This document shows positions 45,022 through 53,623 of a stretch of 64,000 bases of DNA, piece by piece. Each line of letters begins with the position of its first letter. The first letter of the stretch is position 1. This DNA comes from Ciceribacter sp. L1K22 (lineage in GTDB: Bacteria > Pseudomonadota > Alphaproteobacteria > Rhizobiales > Rhizobiaceae), in the NCBI RefSeq assembly GCF_017599385.1, contig NZ_JAGFPK010000001.1:994177-1058176 (forward strand), read 5' to 3'. The notes below the pieces were generated by a model. The model saw only the letters and a list, made by a program, of their open reading frames with translations. It was not told the DNA's origin and did not search any database. The position numbers were made by a program, and so were the translations under genes.

Positions 45022-46017
45022 CTAGAGGATCCCGGCGCGCCGCAGCACAAGCCAGGAGAGGAAAACCGAGAACGCGATGAAGCCAAAAGCGCTCAACGTG
45101 CCGTGAAGCCCGTCCGCGAACGGAAGGCCGGTCGTGTTCATGCCGAAAAAGCCGGTCACCAGTGATGCCGGCAGCAGGAAGGCCGTCATCAGCGACAGGA
45201 TATAGAGATGCCGGTTGGTCTCTGACGATAGCTTCGAATCGATTTCTTCGTGGAGCAGGCGGGCGCGTTCCTGCAGAGCATGCACATCGTGGTCCACCGA
45301 CTCCAGCCGGGCGCACAGCCGTCGCGCGACCTCATCGAAGCCGAAAGGCATATCTTCCTCGTCGCTGGCGGCGGCGCGGCGCATGAGCGACAGCAGCGTG
45401 CGCAGGTGGCGATAAAGCCGCACCACCACCCGCCGCACGGAAGCCAGTTGGCGGCGCTCGTCCCGCAGTTCGCTGTCGTAGACGATATCCTCGATGGCGT
45501 TTAGCTCCTCTGTCATCTCCATCACGACCTTGATCAGGCCGCGCTGAAACTCCGCGACCAGCATCTCGAACAGTTGCATCGGGTTGCCGCACTTGCCGGG
45601 GTTTTTCTCCAGCGCGGCACGCACGCGGTCGATCGAGCGGATCGGTTGCAGCCGGCTGGTGATGATGAACCGGTCCGAGAGCGCGAAATGCAGCCAGCCG
45701 ATGTCCCGCGTCTCGGCATCGAATTCCCGCTGGAAATCGACCAGCGTCCCGAAGGCCAATTGTTCGTCGACGGTGACCGCAGCATGCGTTTCATGTGTCG
45801 TCAGCGCCGTATGCGCTTCGGCTGACAGTCCCGGAAAGTCGTCGAGGAAAGCGCTGACCCGCGTATCGACGAGGTTGAGATGCAGCCAGAGAAACCCGTT
45901 TCCGTCGGCGAACGAGGGAAGTTCGCCGTCCGGCTCCAGGCGAATTGCCGTACCGCCGGCCGGGTCGACATAGTAAGCCCAGACGAGGCCGGGAATGGAA
46001 CGGGTTGGCGACAACAT
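45022..46017 (-). CDS. ZntB/CorA-family divalent metal transporter
   Basis: A 331-residue CorA superfamily protein. A cytoplasmic funnel of mixed alpha/beta then a long helix leads into two C-terminal transmembrane helices. The pore signature GMN is seen in GFFGMNTTGLPFAD near residue 287. The N-terminus LVWAYYVDPAGGTAIRL is typical of ZntB-like members from rhizobia, which transport zinc, rather than of Mg-type CorA. The start is ATG 46017. Metal selectivity cannot be read from sequence. Confidence 0.85.
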   Translation of the reverse strand: MLSPTRSIPGLVWAYYVDPAGGTAIRLEPDGELPSFADGNGFLWLHLNLVDTRVSAFLDDFPGLSAEAHTALTTHETHAAVTVDEQLAFGTLVDFQREFDAETRDIGWLHFALSDRFIITSRLQPIRSIDRVRAALEKNPGKCGNPMQLFEMLVAEFQRGLIKVVMEMTEELNAIEDIVYDSELRDERRQLASVRRVVVRLYRHLRTLLSLMRRAAASDEEDMPFGFDEVARRLCARLESVDHDVHALQERARLLHEEIDSKLSSETNRHLYILSLMTAFLLPASLVTGFFGMNTTGLPFADGLHGTLSAFGFIAFSVFLSWLVLRRAGIL

Positions 46018-46094
46018 GAACAGCTTTCCTTGATTGCTGGCCGGTCGCGAGAGGCGCCGCTGAACGATTTCTATCGATGTGCATCGCAAACGAA

Positions 46095-46118
46095 AAGCGC
46101 GCCGTCGCCGGCGCGCTT
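46095..46118 (-). terminator. Rho-independent terminator of phoX
   Basis: Ten-bp arms AAGCGCGCCG/CGGCGCGCTT with a 4-base loop. On the minus strand the stem is followed by TTCG after a T-rich arm. It separates phoX from the downstream transporter gene. Confidence 0.7.
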
Positions 46119-46143
46119 CCAAGTTGGTGGCACTGTGCCGGTA

Positions 46144-48057
46144 TCAGCCGACCAGCGCGTTATCGTCGCGGCGGATCGCCACAATTGTCGACCGGGGTAG
46201 CTTGCCGTCGCCATCCGGGAAGGGAGCGGAAGGATGCTGGATGCCCGCGAACATGGTGCGCTTGTCGGCCGTCCACGTCAGGCCCGTGACTTCCGAACCC
46301 TTCGGGCCGGTGAGGAAGCGTTCGATACGGCCGGTGACGGGATCGCCGGCGAGCATCTGGTTGTTGCCCTGGCCGGCGAAATCGCCTTCGTCGGAATCTT
46401 CGCCGTCCGTCAGGATCCAGACGAGACCGGTCGAGTCGAACATCATGCCGTCAGGCGAATTGAACATGTTGCCTTCGTTGATATTGGACGAACCGGCATA
46501 GAGCGTGCCCTGGTGCACGGTGGGATTGCCTGCCATGGCGAACAGGTCCCACTTGAACGCTTCGCTGGTGTGATCTTCCGCGTCCGGATACCAGCGGACG
46601 ATCTGGCCATACTCGTTCTTTTCGCGCGGGTTCACGGCGTTGACAGCCATCTCGTCACCGCCGGCATTGGTGCGCAGCTTGCCATCCTTGACCTCGCCGC
46701 GACGGCTGTTGTTCGTCAGGCAGCAATAAGCCTCGATGGCGACCGGGTTGACGGCGACCCACTCCGGACGGTCCATGGTCGTTGCGCCGACCTTGGAGGC
46801 GGCCATGCGGGTGAAGACGCAAATCTCGTCCATCTTCATGCCGGTCGTTTCTTCCGTCAGCGCCAGCCACTGGCCGGTGCCGTCGTCGGAGAACTTGGCG
46901 ACGTAGAGCGTGCCCTCGTCGAGCAGCTTGGAAGTGTCGCCCCCCGGAACGTAGATGCCGTTGGAGACATACTTGTAGAGGAACTCGCCACGCTCGTCGT
47001 CGCCCATGTAGACGACCACGCGACCGTCGCGGGCAATGGTGACGGCAGCGTTCTCATGCTTGATGCGGCCGAGCGCGGTGCGCTTGATGGGGGTCGAAGA
47101 GGCGTCCGACGGATCGATCTCGACGACGTAGCCGGCGCGACGCGGTTCGTTCGGGTTCTTGGCGACATCGAAGCGTTCGTCGAACTTTTCGTAGGCGTAG
47201 CGGGTTTCGGCGGCGATGCCGTATCGCTTGTAGTCGTCGGGCATCTGGAAGTCGGCATTCGTGGTGCCGAAATAGCCGTTGAAGTTTTCTTCGCAGGTGA
47301 GGTAGGTGCCCCAAGGGGTCTTGCCGGCGCCACAGTTGTTGAAGGTGCCGAGGGAGTCGGTTCCGTTGGGATCAGCTGCAGTTTTCAGGAGCTCGGAGCC
47401 TGCTGCGGGACCCGAGATTTTCATCGGTGTATTGTGATGGATGCGGCGGTTGAACGGGCTGTCGAGCACGATTTCCCAGCCGTTTTCCCCTTCGGCGATT
47501 TCCATGACGGTAACACCCTGCATGTTCTGCAGGATCTTCACGTCGTCAGCCGACTGCGGCACGCCTTCCGGCGCGTGCGGCAGGTTGATTTCCGGATTAA
47601 CGTATTCGTGGTTGACCGCGATGACCTGATGGGTGCCGATCAGGAAGCTCTCCATGCCATCGGTGTTTTCCCCGAAGACCTTGTCGGAATGCTCGACGGA
47701 AACGCCCTTCTCGTGGTCGATATCCGGAACGTTCGAGAACAGCGGCTGGCCCCACTTGGCAAGCGGCTTCCAGCTGTAGCCTTCCGGCACATGCACGGTC
47801 GCATCCGTCTGGATCGCGATCGGCTTGAACGGGAAGCGCGAGGCGGCTTCCTGCGCCTGGGCCGATGTGGATGACATCAGGTTGCCGAGCGTGCCCATGG
47901 CGGCAGCGGCAGAGCCCATGGCGAGAACGCCACCGAGGAAGCCGCGGCGCGAAATTGCCGATTCGACCACTCGGTCGAAATCGGTCACGGCCGGGGGCGG
48001 ATTGTGCAGTTCGTCCCACTCGTCCCACGATAGGTGGTTCTTGTTCACTTCGGTCAT
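46144..48057 (-). CDS. phoX: PhoX-family alkaline phosphatase, Tat-exported
   Basis: A 637-residue PhoX/DUF839 protein. The Tat signal is SRRGFLGGVLAMGSAAAAMG near residues 36-55 and the likely cleavage follows TSAQA. Hallmark blocks are NNCGAGKTPWGTYLTCEENFNGYFG near residues 241-265, MGDDERGEFLYKYVS near residue 353 and PDGMMFDSTGLVWILTDG near residue 545. PhoX enzymes are iron/calcium-dependent phosphomonoesterases active in the periplasm and made under phosphate limitation. A candidate Pho box lies 59 bp upstream. Confidence 0.92.
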   Translation of the reverse strand: MTEVNKNHLSWDEWDELHNPPPAVTDFDRVVESAISRRGFLGGVLAMGSAAAAMGTLGNLMSSTSAQAQEAASRFPFKPIAIQTDATVHVPEGYSWKPLAKWGQPLFSNVPDIDHEKGVSVEHSDKVFGENTDGMESFLIGTHQVIAVNHEYVNPEINLPHAPEGVPQSADDVKILQNMQGVTVMEIAEGENGWEIVLDSPFNRRIHHNTPMKISGPAAGSELLKTAADPNGTDSLGTFNNCGAGKTPWGTYLTCEENFNGYFGTTNADFQMPDDYKRYGIAAETRYAYEKFDERFDVAKNPNEPRRAGYVVEIDPSDASSTPIKRTALGRIKHENAAVTIARDGRVVVYMGDDERGEFLYKYVSNGIYVPGGDTSKLLDEGTLYVAKFSDDGTGQWLALTEETTGMKMDEICVFTRMAASKVGATTMDRPEWVAVNPVAIEAYCCLTNNSRRGEVKDGKLRTNAGGDEMAVNAVNPREKNEYGQIVRWYPDAEDHTSEAFKWDLFAMAGNPTVHQGTLYAGSSNINEGNMFNSPDGMMFDSTGLVWILTDGEDSDEGDFAGQGNNQMLAGDPVTGRIERFLTGPKGSEVTGLTWTADKRTMFAGIQHPSAPFPDGDGKLPRSTIVAIRRDDNALVG

Positions 48058-48115
48058 GATGGCCTCCGAGAGTTGGTTTCTGGAATGGTTCCAATCTCTG
48101 GACTAGTCACACCGG

Positions 48116-48133
48116 GTAACAGCGATGTGACGA
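48116..48133 (-). promoter_or_regulatory. Candidate Pho box upstream of phoX
   Basis: On the minus strand, TCGTCAC-ATCG-CTGTTAC fits the PhoB layout of two 7-mers (consensus CTGTCAT) separated by 4 bases, with matches of four and five of seven positions. Position 59-76 bp before the phoX start is suitable. The match is imperfect. Confidence 0.45.
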
Positions 48134-48349
48134 AATCCCGGCAATGCGGTGGATCAGAATTCAATCATCGAAAGCGAAGCTGCAAGAGGGCAATATTTAC
48201 GGCTCTAAGTGTTTGACGCCCCTTGGTATTGCCGGTCCGGGTCGGTCGCCGAAATATGCTGCGTTATGGTCCGTTCACATAAGCTTGTTCGCGCGCCGAT
48301 AGGTTCGTTGCGTGTCCTCGGCAGGAGGGTAAACCAACTTCCAAAAGAT

Positions 48350-48365
48350 TTGACGTTTACGTAAA
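48350..48365 (+). promoter_or_regulatory. Candidate LiuR-like palindrome
   Basis: TTGACGTTTACGTAAA is a 16-bp imperfect palindrome (6 of 8 half-site positions agree) of the kind bound by MerR-family LiuR regulators of branched-chain/acyl-CoA catabolism. It lies 90 bp before the acyl-CoA dehydrogenase start. A LiuR gene is not in this window. Confidence 0.45.
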
Positions 48366-48455
48366 AATCAATTAGCCAGAAGGATGAATAAGCCGCGCCT
48401 CCTGGGTGGGAGTCTGGGCGTGGCATAGAGCATACGCCAGATGGAGGAGCACGTC

Positions 48456-50234
48456 ATGTACAAGGCGCCCGTTGAAGAGATCGCGTTCACCCTGAAGCAC
48501 GTCGCGGGCCTTAGCAAGGCCATCGAGGACGGCAAGTTGGGCGACCTGAGCGACGACCTGGTCGACGCGATCCTGACAGAAGCCGGCCGCTTCGCCTCAG
48601 ATGAAGTCGCCCCGCTCGCCGAAATCGGTGATAAGCAGGGTGCCCGCATGGTCGACGGCAAGGTCGTGGTTCCCGATGGCTGGGACAATCTCTATCGCGC
48701 CTGGGCCGAAGGCGGCTGGAACTCCCTGACCGCATCCGAAGATTTCGGCGGGCAGGGGCTTCCCCATATGCTGAACGTTGCGGCGCTCGAAATGTGGAAT
48801 TCCGGCTCCATGGGCTTTGCGCTTGGACCGACGCTCACCATGGGTGCCGTCGATGCCGTCACCGCCCACGGCTCCGACGCGCTGAAGGCGAAGTACCTGC
48901 CGAAGATGGTCTCCGGCGAATGGACCGGCACCATGAACCTGACCGAGCCCCATGCCGGCTCCGATCTCGGCGTCATGAAGTCCCGAGCCGAGCGTCGTGA
49001 TGACGGCACCTACCGCATCTTTGGACAGAAGATTTTCATCACCTGGGGCGAACACGAGGTCACCGAGAACATCATCCATCTGGTTCTGGCCCGTCTTCCC
49101 GATGCACCCGCCGGCACCCGCGGCATTTCGCTCTTCCTCGTGCCGAAATACCTCGTCAACGACGACGGCTCGATTGGTGCCCGCAACGACCTTTACTGCC
49201 ATTCGCTGGAGCACAAGCTCGGTATCCACGGCTCACCGACCTGCACCATGATCTATGGCGACGGCAAGTTCGGCGACGAGCCGGGCGCGATCGGCTATCT
49301 GATCGGCGAGGAAAACAAGGGCCTCGCCTGCATGTTCACCATGATGAACAATGCTCGCCTCGCCGTCGGCATGCAGGGTGTCGCCATCTGCGAAGCCGCG
49401 ACCCAGAAGGCCGTGAAGTATGCGAAGGAGCGCACCCAGGGCAAGGCACCGGGCTGGACGGGGCAGGGCATGTCGCCGATCATCGAGCATCCCGATGTCG
49501 CCCGCATGCTGGTGACGATGAAGGCGCTGACGCAAGGCTCCCGCGCGATCTGCTACGTCTGCGCCCACGCCACAGACATGAGCCATCACGCAGACGGCGA
49601 TGAGGCCCGTCATTGGGCCGAGCGCGCAGCGCTGCTCACCCCGATCGCCAAGTCCTTCGCCACCGACGCCGGCGTCGATGTCGCCTCGCTCGGCATCCAG
49701 ACCCATGGTGGCATGGGCTTCATCGAGGAAACCGGAGCCGCCCGCTTCTGGCGCGACAGCCGCATCGCTCCGATCTACGAGGGCACCAACGGCATCCAGG
49801 CCGCCGACCTCGTGACGCGCAAGTTGCCGCTCTCGAACGGCAATCACGTCCGCGGCTTCATCACCGAGCTGAAAGAAATCGTATCCGTTGTCCGCACCTC
49901 CAATCTCGAAGGTTTCGGCGACACCGCAGCCCGTCTCGACGCAAGCCTCGCCGACCTCGAAGACACCACAGAATGGCTTCTCTCGCAGTTGGCCGCCGGC
50001 AATGCCTCGGCCGCACTGGCAGGCGCCACACCGTACCAGCGGCTCTTCGGTCTCGCGTTGACGGGCGTCTACCTCGCCAAGGGCGCGCTCGCCGACGAAG
50101 ACCATGGCCGGGACAACCGTCTCGCGCTCTGCCGCTTTGCCGCGGAGAACCTGATCGCCGAGACCGCGGCGCTGAAGGATCGCGTCATCAATGGCGAGGC
50201 GAGCCTCAACGCCGCACGCGCTCTTTTTGCATAA
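48456..50234 (+). CDS. Acyl-CoA dehydrogenase, ~600-residue DmdC/FadE-type
   Basis: A 592-residue flavoprotein oxidising acyl-CoA at the alpha-beta position. It shows MNLTEPHAGSDLGVMKSRA near residue 160, the FAD segment IFITWGEHEVTENIIHLVL near residue 192, the conserved IQTHGGMGFIEETGAARFWRDSRIAPIYEGTNGIQA region near residues 418-455 (with catalytic-type Glu in IYEGT), and a C-terminal extension of ~130 residues. This length and layout are shared with DmdC, 3-methylmercaptopropionyl-CoA dehydrogenase of DMSP demethylation, and with other long acyl-CoA dehydrogenases. The start is ATG 48456 after GGAGGAG. The exact substrate is unknown. Confidence 0.9.
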   Translation: MYKAPVEEIAFTLKHVAGLSKAIEDGKLGDLSDDLVDAILTEAGRFASDEVAPLAEIGDKQGARMVDGKVVVPDGWDNLYRAWAEGGWNSLTASEDFGGQGLPHMLNVAALEMWNSGSMGFALGPTLTMGAVDAVTAHGSDALKAKYLPKMVSGEWTGTMNLTEPHAGSDLGVMKSRAERRDDGTYRIFGQKIFITWGEHEVTENIIHLVLARLPDAPAGTRGISLFLVPKYLVNDDGSIGARNDLYCHSLEHKLGIHGSPTCTMIYGDGKFGDEPGAIGYLIGEENKGLACMFTMMNNARLAVGMQGVAICEAATQKAVKYAKERTQGKAPGWTGQGMSPIIEHPDVARMLVTMKALTQGSRAICYVCAHATDMSHHADGDEARHWAERAALLTPIAKSFATDAGVDVASLGIQTHGGMGFIEETGAARFWRDSRIAPIYEGTNGIQAADLVTRKLPLSNGNHVRGFITELKEIVSVVRTSNLEGFGDTAARLDASLADLEDTTEWLLSQLAAGNASAALAGATPYQRLFGLALTGVYLAKGALADEDHGRDNRLALCRFAAENLIAETAALKDRVINGEASLNAARALFA

Positions 50235-50244
50235 GGACCGTCCA

Positions 50245-51006
50245 ATGACCGACCACATTCTCATCGAACGGCCCGACGAGCATCGCGGCGTCCTCGTCCT
50301 GCGCTTCAACCGCCCGGACAAGAAGAACGCCATCACCCAAGCCATGTACGAGAAGCTGACCGCAGGCCTGCTCGAAGGCGAGGGCGACGACACGATCCGC
50401 GCCATCGTCTTCCTCGGCACCGAGAAGTGCTTCTCCGCCGGCAATGACATGGCCGACTTCCTCGGCTTCGCGATGGCCGGCGCCGTCGGCGAACCTGCCG
50501 CCTTCGGCCTGTTGAAGGCACTGACCGAAGTCACCAAGCCGCTGGTTTCGGGCGTCGATGGTCTCGCCATCGGCATCGGCACGACGCTGCACATGCATTG
50601 TGACCTGACGGTCGCCTCCGACCGCAGCCTGTTCAAGACGCCCTTCGTCGATCTGGCTTTGGTGCCGGAAGCCGCTTCCAGCTTGATTGCCCCGCGCATC
50701 ATGGGTCACCAGCGCGCCTTCGCCATGCTCGCCGCCAGCGAAGGCTTCTCCGCTGAACAGGCCCGCGAGGCAGGTCTCATCTGGAAGGTTGTCGCGCCCG
50801 ATCAGGTCGAGGCCGAAACCCTGAAGATCGCGTCCTCGCTCGCGTCCAAGCCGCCAGCGGCGATGAAGATCGCCCGCGCTCTGGTCAAGGGCAGCGCCGA
50901 CGAGGTTCGCGCCCGCATGCAGGAGGAGCTCGTCCACTTCGTCGCCCAGCTGAAGAGCGCTGAAGCCCGCGCCGCCTTCGAAGCCTTCATGAAGGGAAGA
51001 GGATGA
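50245..51006 (+). CDS. Enoyl-CoA hydratase/isomerase (crotonase family)
   Basis: A 253-residue crotonase-fold enzyme. The oxyanion-hole segments are FSAGNDMADFLGF near residue 71 and DGLAIGIGTTLHMHCDLTVASDRSLFKTPFVDLALVPEA near residues 110-150, with Glu in the LVPEAASS position corresponding to one catalytic glutamate. The pattern SAGNDM resembles isomerase/hydratase types related to PaaG. It begins 10 bp after the acyl-CoA dehydrogenase, so the pair should run consecutive oxidation and hydration steps of an acyl-CoA. Confidence 0.88.
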   Translation: MTDHILIERPDEHRGVLVLRFNRPDKKNAITQAMYEKLTAGLLEGEGDDTIRAIVFLGTEKCFSAGNDMADFLGFAMAGAVGEPAAFGLLKALTEVTKPLVSGVDGLAIGIGTTLHMHCDLTVASDRSLFKTPFVDLALVPEAASSLIAPRIMGHQRAFAMLAASEGFSAEQAREAGLIWKVVAPDQVEAETLKIASSLASKPPAAMKIARALVKGSADEVRARMQEELVHFVAQLKSAEARAAFEAFMKGRG

Positions 51007-51104
51007 CGTCAGAGCCCGTCTCCGCCTAAAATGGAACGAAATCGCGCGGCAGGGTTTGAACTGAGACCGGTCGCGCGGTGCGGCCAACGAGGGTTTGGAA
51101 GAAC

Positions 51105-51416
51105 ATGTTCAAGCGTATTTCCGTCGCCATGATGATTGCGGCTATGACGACTTCGGTTGCTGTCGCGGACCAATTGCTGCCCGCGCAGTCCTACCAGTTG
51201 GCACAGGTGCCACAGGACCCTGACTTCAACGGAAGCATCCAGAACGGAGATTCAGATCGTCCTGGCTATCGGCCCGGCTATCGCCCGGGTGCGGTTCGCG
51301 ACCGGTACTACTGTGTTCTCTCCAGCGGAAGCTATTGCTCCGCCGGGGAGCAGCGCGTCGGCGGCGTCTGCCGGTGCCCGAACCAGATCGGCAGCGGACG
51401 CGTGATCGTCCGCTGA
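51105..51416 (+). CDS. Small secreted cysteine-containing protein
   Basis: A 103-residue protein with a signal peptide (MFKRISVAMMIAAMTTSVAVA). The mature part is rich in Pro, Gly, Tyr and Asp (RPGYRPGYRPG repeat near residue 52) and has four cysteines at the C-terminal end (RYYCVLSSGSYCSAGEQRVGGVCRCP), probably disulphide-bonded. No family recognised. It is convergent with the RNA methyltransferase gene 10 bp away. Confidence 0.7.
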   Translation: MFKRISVAMMIAAMTTSVAVADQLLPAQSYQLAQVPQDPDFNGSIQNGDSDRPGYRPGYRPGAVRDRYYCVLSSGSYCSAGEQRVGGVCRCPNQIGSGRVIVR

Positions 51417-51425
51417 AGCGGAGCG

Positions 51426-52679
51426 TCAGCCCTTCGTCAGCGTAGCGACGACCTCCACATGGGAAGACCAGAGGAACTGGTCGATCGGCGTCACCGTCTC
51501 GATCCGGTATCCTCCCTCGGCGAGGATTGAAAGGTCGCGCGCCAGCGTCAGCGGATTGCAACTGACGGCAACGATCTTCTTTACCGACGAGCGGGCAAGT
51601 TCCTTGCACTGTGCCTCGGCTCCCGCACGCGGCGGATCGAACACCACCGCGTCGAAAGCCTTCAGTTCCTGTGTCATCAGCGGGCGTCGGAAGAGATCGC
51701 GTTTCTCGGCCTTGACCGGTTTGAGTCCCTGGGCGTTGCGGGCCGCGTGATCAAGCGCCTTCATCGCCTTTTCGTCCGACTCGACGGCATGCACCTGACC
51801 CACCCGCGCGAGCCGCAATGAAAACGTCCCGGAGCCGGCGAACAGGTCGGCAATGCGTTTGGCCTTGCCGACATGCGCCAGCACGAGTTCCGACATTGCC
51901 TGCTCGGCCTTCTGGGTCGCCTGCACGAAGCCTCCCGGTGGCGGATTGACCGTCACGCCGCCAAAATCAAGTGCGGGCTTCACCGGCTCGATCAGGATTT
52001 CCCCGTTCGCCGAAACACGTGCAATGCCACGCAACGACAGCACGACCTGTGTTACCGCTCGTCGTTGACCATCGGAAACCCCTTTGAGCCCGTCCACCGC
52101 GATGTCGAGACCCGAAAGGGTTTCGAGGACGGTCATCCTGAACGGATCGGCGTTCGTGGACAGCGAGAAACCGATCTTCCGGATCGCTTCCAGCCGGGAA
52201 ACGATTCCCGGAGAGGCGATCGGACATTCCGAGATCGCCACGATGTGATGGCTCTCCGCCTGATGGAAGCCGAGAAGCAGACCCTTTTCGGTGCGGCGTG
52301 CGGCCAGCACCACCCGTCGTCGTTCGCCTGGCTCAGCTTCGATGATCGGCCGCACGTCGGCGGCTAATCCCTTGGATTTCAGGGCGGAGATGACGAGGTC
52401 GCGCTTGAAGCCGGTGTAGAGCGGACGCGACATATGCTGCAGCGAACAGCCGCCACATGTGCCGCCCTCTCCATCCGGTCCGAAATGGCGGCAGGGCGGC
52501 GCCACCCGTTCGGAGGACGCTTTCGCCATGGAAATGATCGTGCCTTGCGCTTTTACCCTGGCGATCGCCACGGTCTCGCCGGGCAGGGCGAATGGCACAT
52601 AAACTGGGCCATTCTCGGCGTGGACAATGCCGTCGCCCTGGGCGCCAAGGCTGTCGATGGTGACTGTTTCGGCGCTCAT
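51426..52679 (-). CDS. RumA/TrmA-family RNA (uracil-5-) methyltransferase
   Basis: A 417-residue SAM-dependent RNA methyltransferase. The N-terminal TRAM domain (VTIDSLGAQGDGIVHAENGPVYVPFALPGE) is followed by the [4Fe-4S] cysteines CRHFGPDGEGGTCGGCSLQHM near residue 62, the SAM site ADLFAGSGTFSLRLAR near residue 280 and the catalytic-Cys region VSCNPLTLARDL near residue 375, with DPPRAG upstream. It belongs to the RlmD/RlmC group methylating 23S rRNA uracil; the position is not known. The start is ATG 52679, overlapping tlyA by 4 bp. Confidence 0.88.
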   Translation of the reverse strand: MSAETVTIDSLGAQGDGIVHAENGPVYVPFALPGETVAIARVKAQGTIISMAKASSERVAPPCRHFGPDGEGGTCGGCSLQHMSRPLYTGFKRDLVISALKSKGLAADVRPIIEAEPGERRRVVLAARRTEKGLLLGFHQAESHHIVAISECPIASPGIVSRLEAIRKIGFSLSTNADPFRMTVLETLSGLDIAVDGLKGVSDGQRRAVTQVVLSLRGIARVSANGEILIEPVKPALDFGGVTVNPPPGGFVQATQKAEQAMSELVLAHVGKAKRIADLFAGSGTFSLRLARVGQVHAVESDEKAMKALDHAARNAQGLKPVKAEKRDLFRRPLMTQELKAFDAVVFDPPRAGAEAQCKELARSSVKKIVAVSCNPLTLARDLSILAEGGYRIETVTPIDQFLWSSHVEVVATLTKG

Positions 52680-53440
52680 TCTGTCGTCTCCGGTTTCCGT
52701 CCCGCCAGCAGGAATTCCTGGTTGCCGTCGCCGCCCGCGATGGGCGAGGGGATAAGGCCGAGACTTTCCCATCCCATGTCCTCCACCAGCCATTGTTCGA
52801 GCTCGGCCGCCACCATCGGTGCCGTCTCCGGCTCCTTCAGCAGCCCCGCCTTGCTGATGGCATCCCGGCCCGCCTCGAACTGCGGCTTGACCAGCAGCAC
52901 GCATAGGGCACCGGGCTCTGCCATATCGAGGGCCGGCGGCAGGGCGAGCTTCAACGAGATGAAGGAGACGTCAGACACGACGAAGTCGATCTGCCTGTCC
53001 TCGATGTCCTCTGCCGTCATCGCGCGAGCGTTCAGTCCTTCGATATTGGTCACGCGCGGGTCGTCGGCGACGTCGGGGTGCATCTGCCCATGGCCGACAT
53101 CTACCGCCGTGACATGGACTGCTCCACGTTCGAGCAGAACCTGCGTGAAGCCGCCGGTCGATGCGCCGACATCGAGACAGTTCTGGTCCCTCGGGTCGAG
53201 ACCGAAATGATCGAGCGCCGCCACTAGCTTCAGCGCTGCACGCGAGACATACGCCTGGGCCGGGTCGTCGATTTCGAAGCGATGCTCGTGCGAAAAGACC
53301 AGGGCTGGTTTCGTGACGGCCTTACCGTCCACCTTCACCGTCCCTCGCTGAATGGCGTCCCGGGCGCGGGCCCGGCTCGGAAACAGGTTGAGGGCGACGA
53401 GCAATTGATCGAGGCGCTGGGGTTCTGGTGGCTTCTGCAT
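52676..53440 (-). CDS. tlyA: TlyA-family rRNA 2'-O-methyltransferase
   Basis: A 254-residue protein with an N-terminal S4 RNA-binding domain (RLDQLLVALNLFPSRARARDAIQRGTVKVDGKAV) and a FtsJ-type methyltransferase domain with the SAM loop CLDVGASTGGFTQVLLERGA near residues 90-110 and VDVGHGQMH. TlyA methylates ribose 2'-OH in 16S and 23S rRNA and its loss gives capreomycin resistance in mycobacteria. It is translationally coupled to the RumA-like gene. In many rhizobia tlyA stands directly behind dxs; here a ~4-kb segment lies between them. Confidence 0.92.
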   Translation of the reverse strand: MQKPPEPQRLDQLLVALNLFPSRARARDAIQRGTVKVDGKAVTKPALVFSHEHRFEIDDPAQAYVSRAALKLVAALDHFGLDPRDQNCLDVGASTGGFTQVLLERGAVHVTAVDVGHGQMHPDVADDPRVTNIEGLNARAMTAEDIEDRQIDFVVSDVSFISLKLALPPALDMAEPGALCVLLVKPQFEAGRDAISKAGLLKEPETAPMVAAELEQWLVEDMGWESLGLIPSPIAGGDGNQEFLLAGRKPETTE

Positions 53441-53623
53441 GGCCCGTCATGGCTGTGGATGGCGCGACATGCAAGGCTTTTGTGCACGGCGCCTCTGCCG
53501 ATGACGAACGTAAACAAGCAGCAATGCAAATAGACCCTATTCCGGTCGTTGACAGTTTGCCGCTTTGGTCTCTAACTCGCCGCCATCAGCTCGCGCAGGC
53601 GATGCTTCTTGGGGGACGTGACG

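Larger units (their letters stand above)
48058..48455. other. 398-bp divergent intergenic region (phoX / acyl-CoA dehydrogenase)
   Basis: It carries the phoX upstream region with a candidate Pho box (48116-48133) and the acyl-CoA dehydrogenase upstream region with a MerR-type palindrome (48350-48365). No other gene, tRNA or repeat is seen in it. Confidence 0.6.

Noticed and set aside
46234-47874. 546-codon frame opposite phoX
   Set aside because: The phoX strand has a Tat signal and family motifs; the antisense protein has none.
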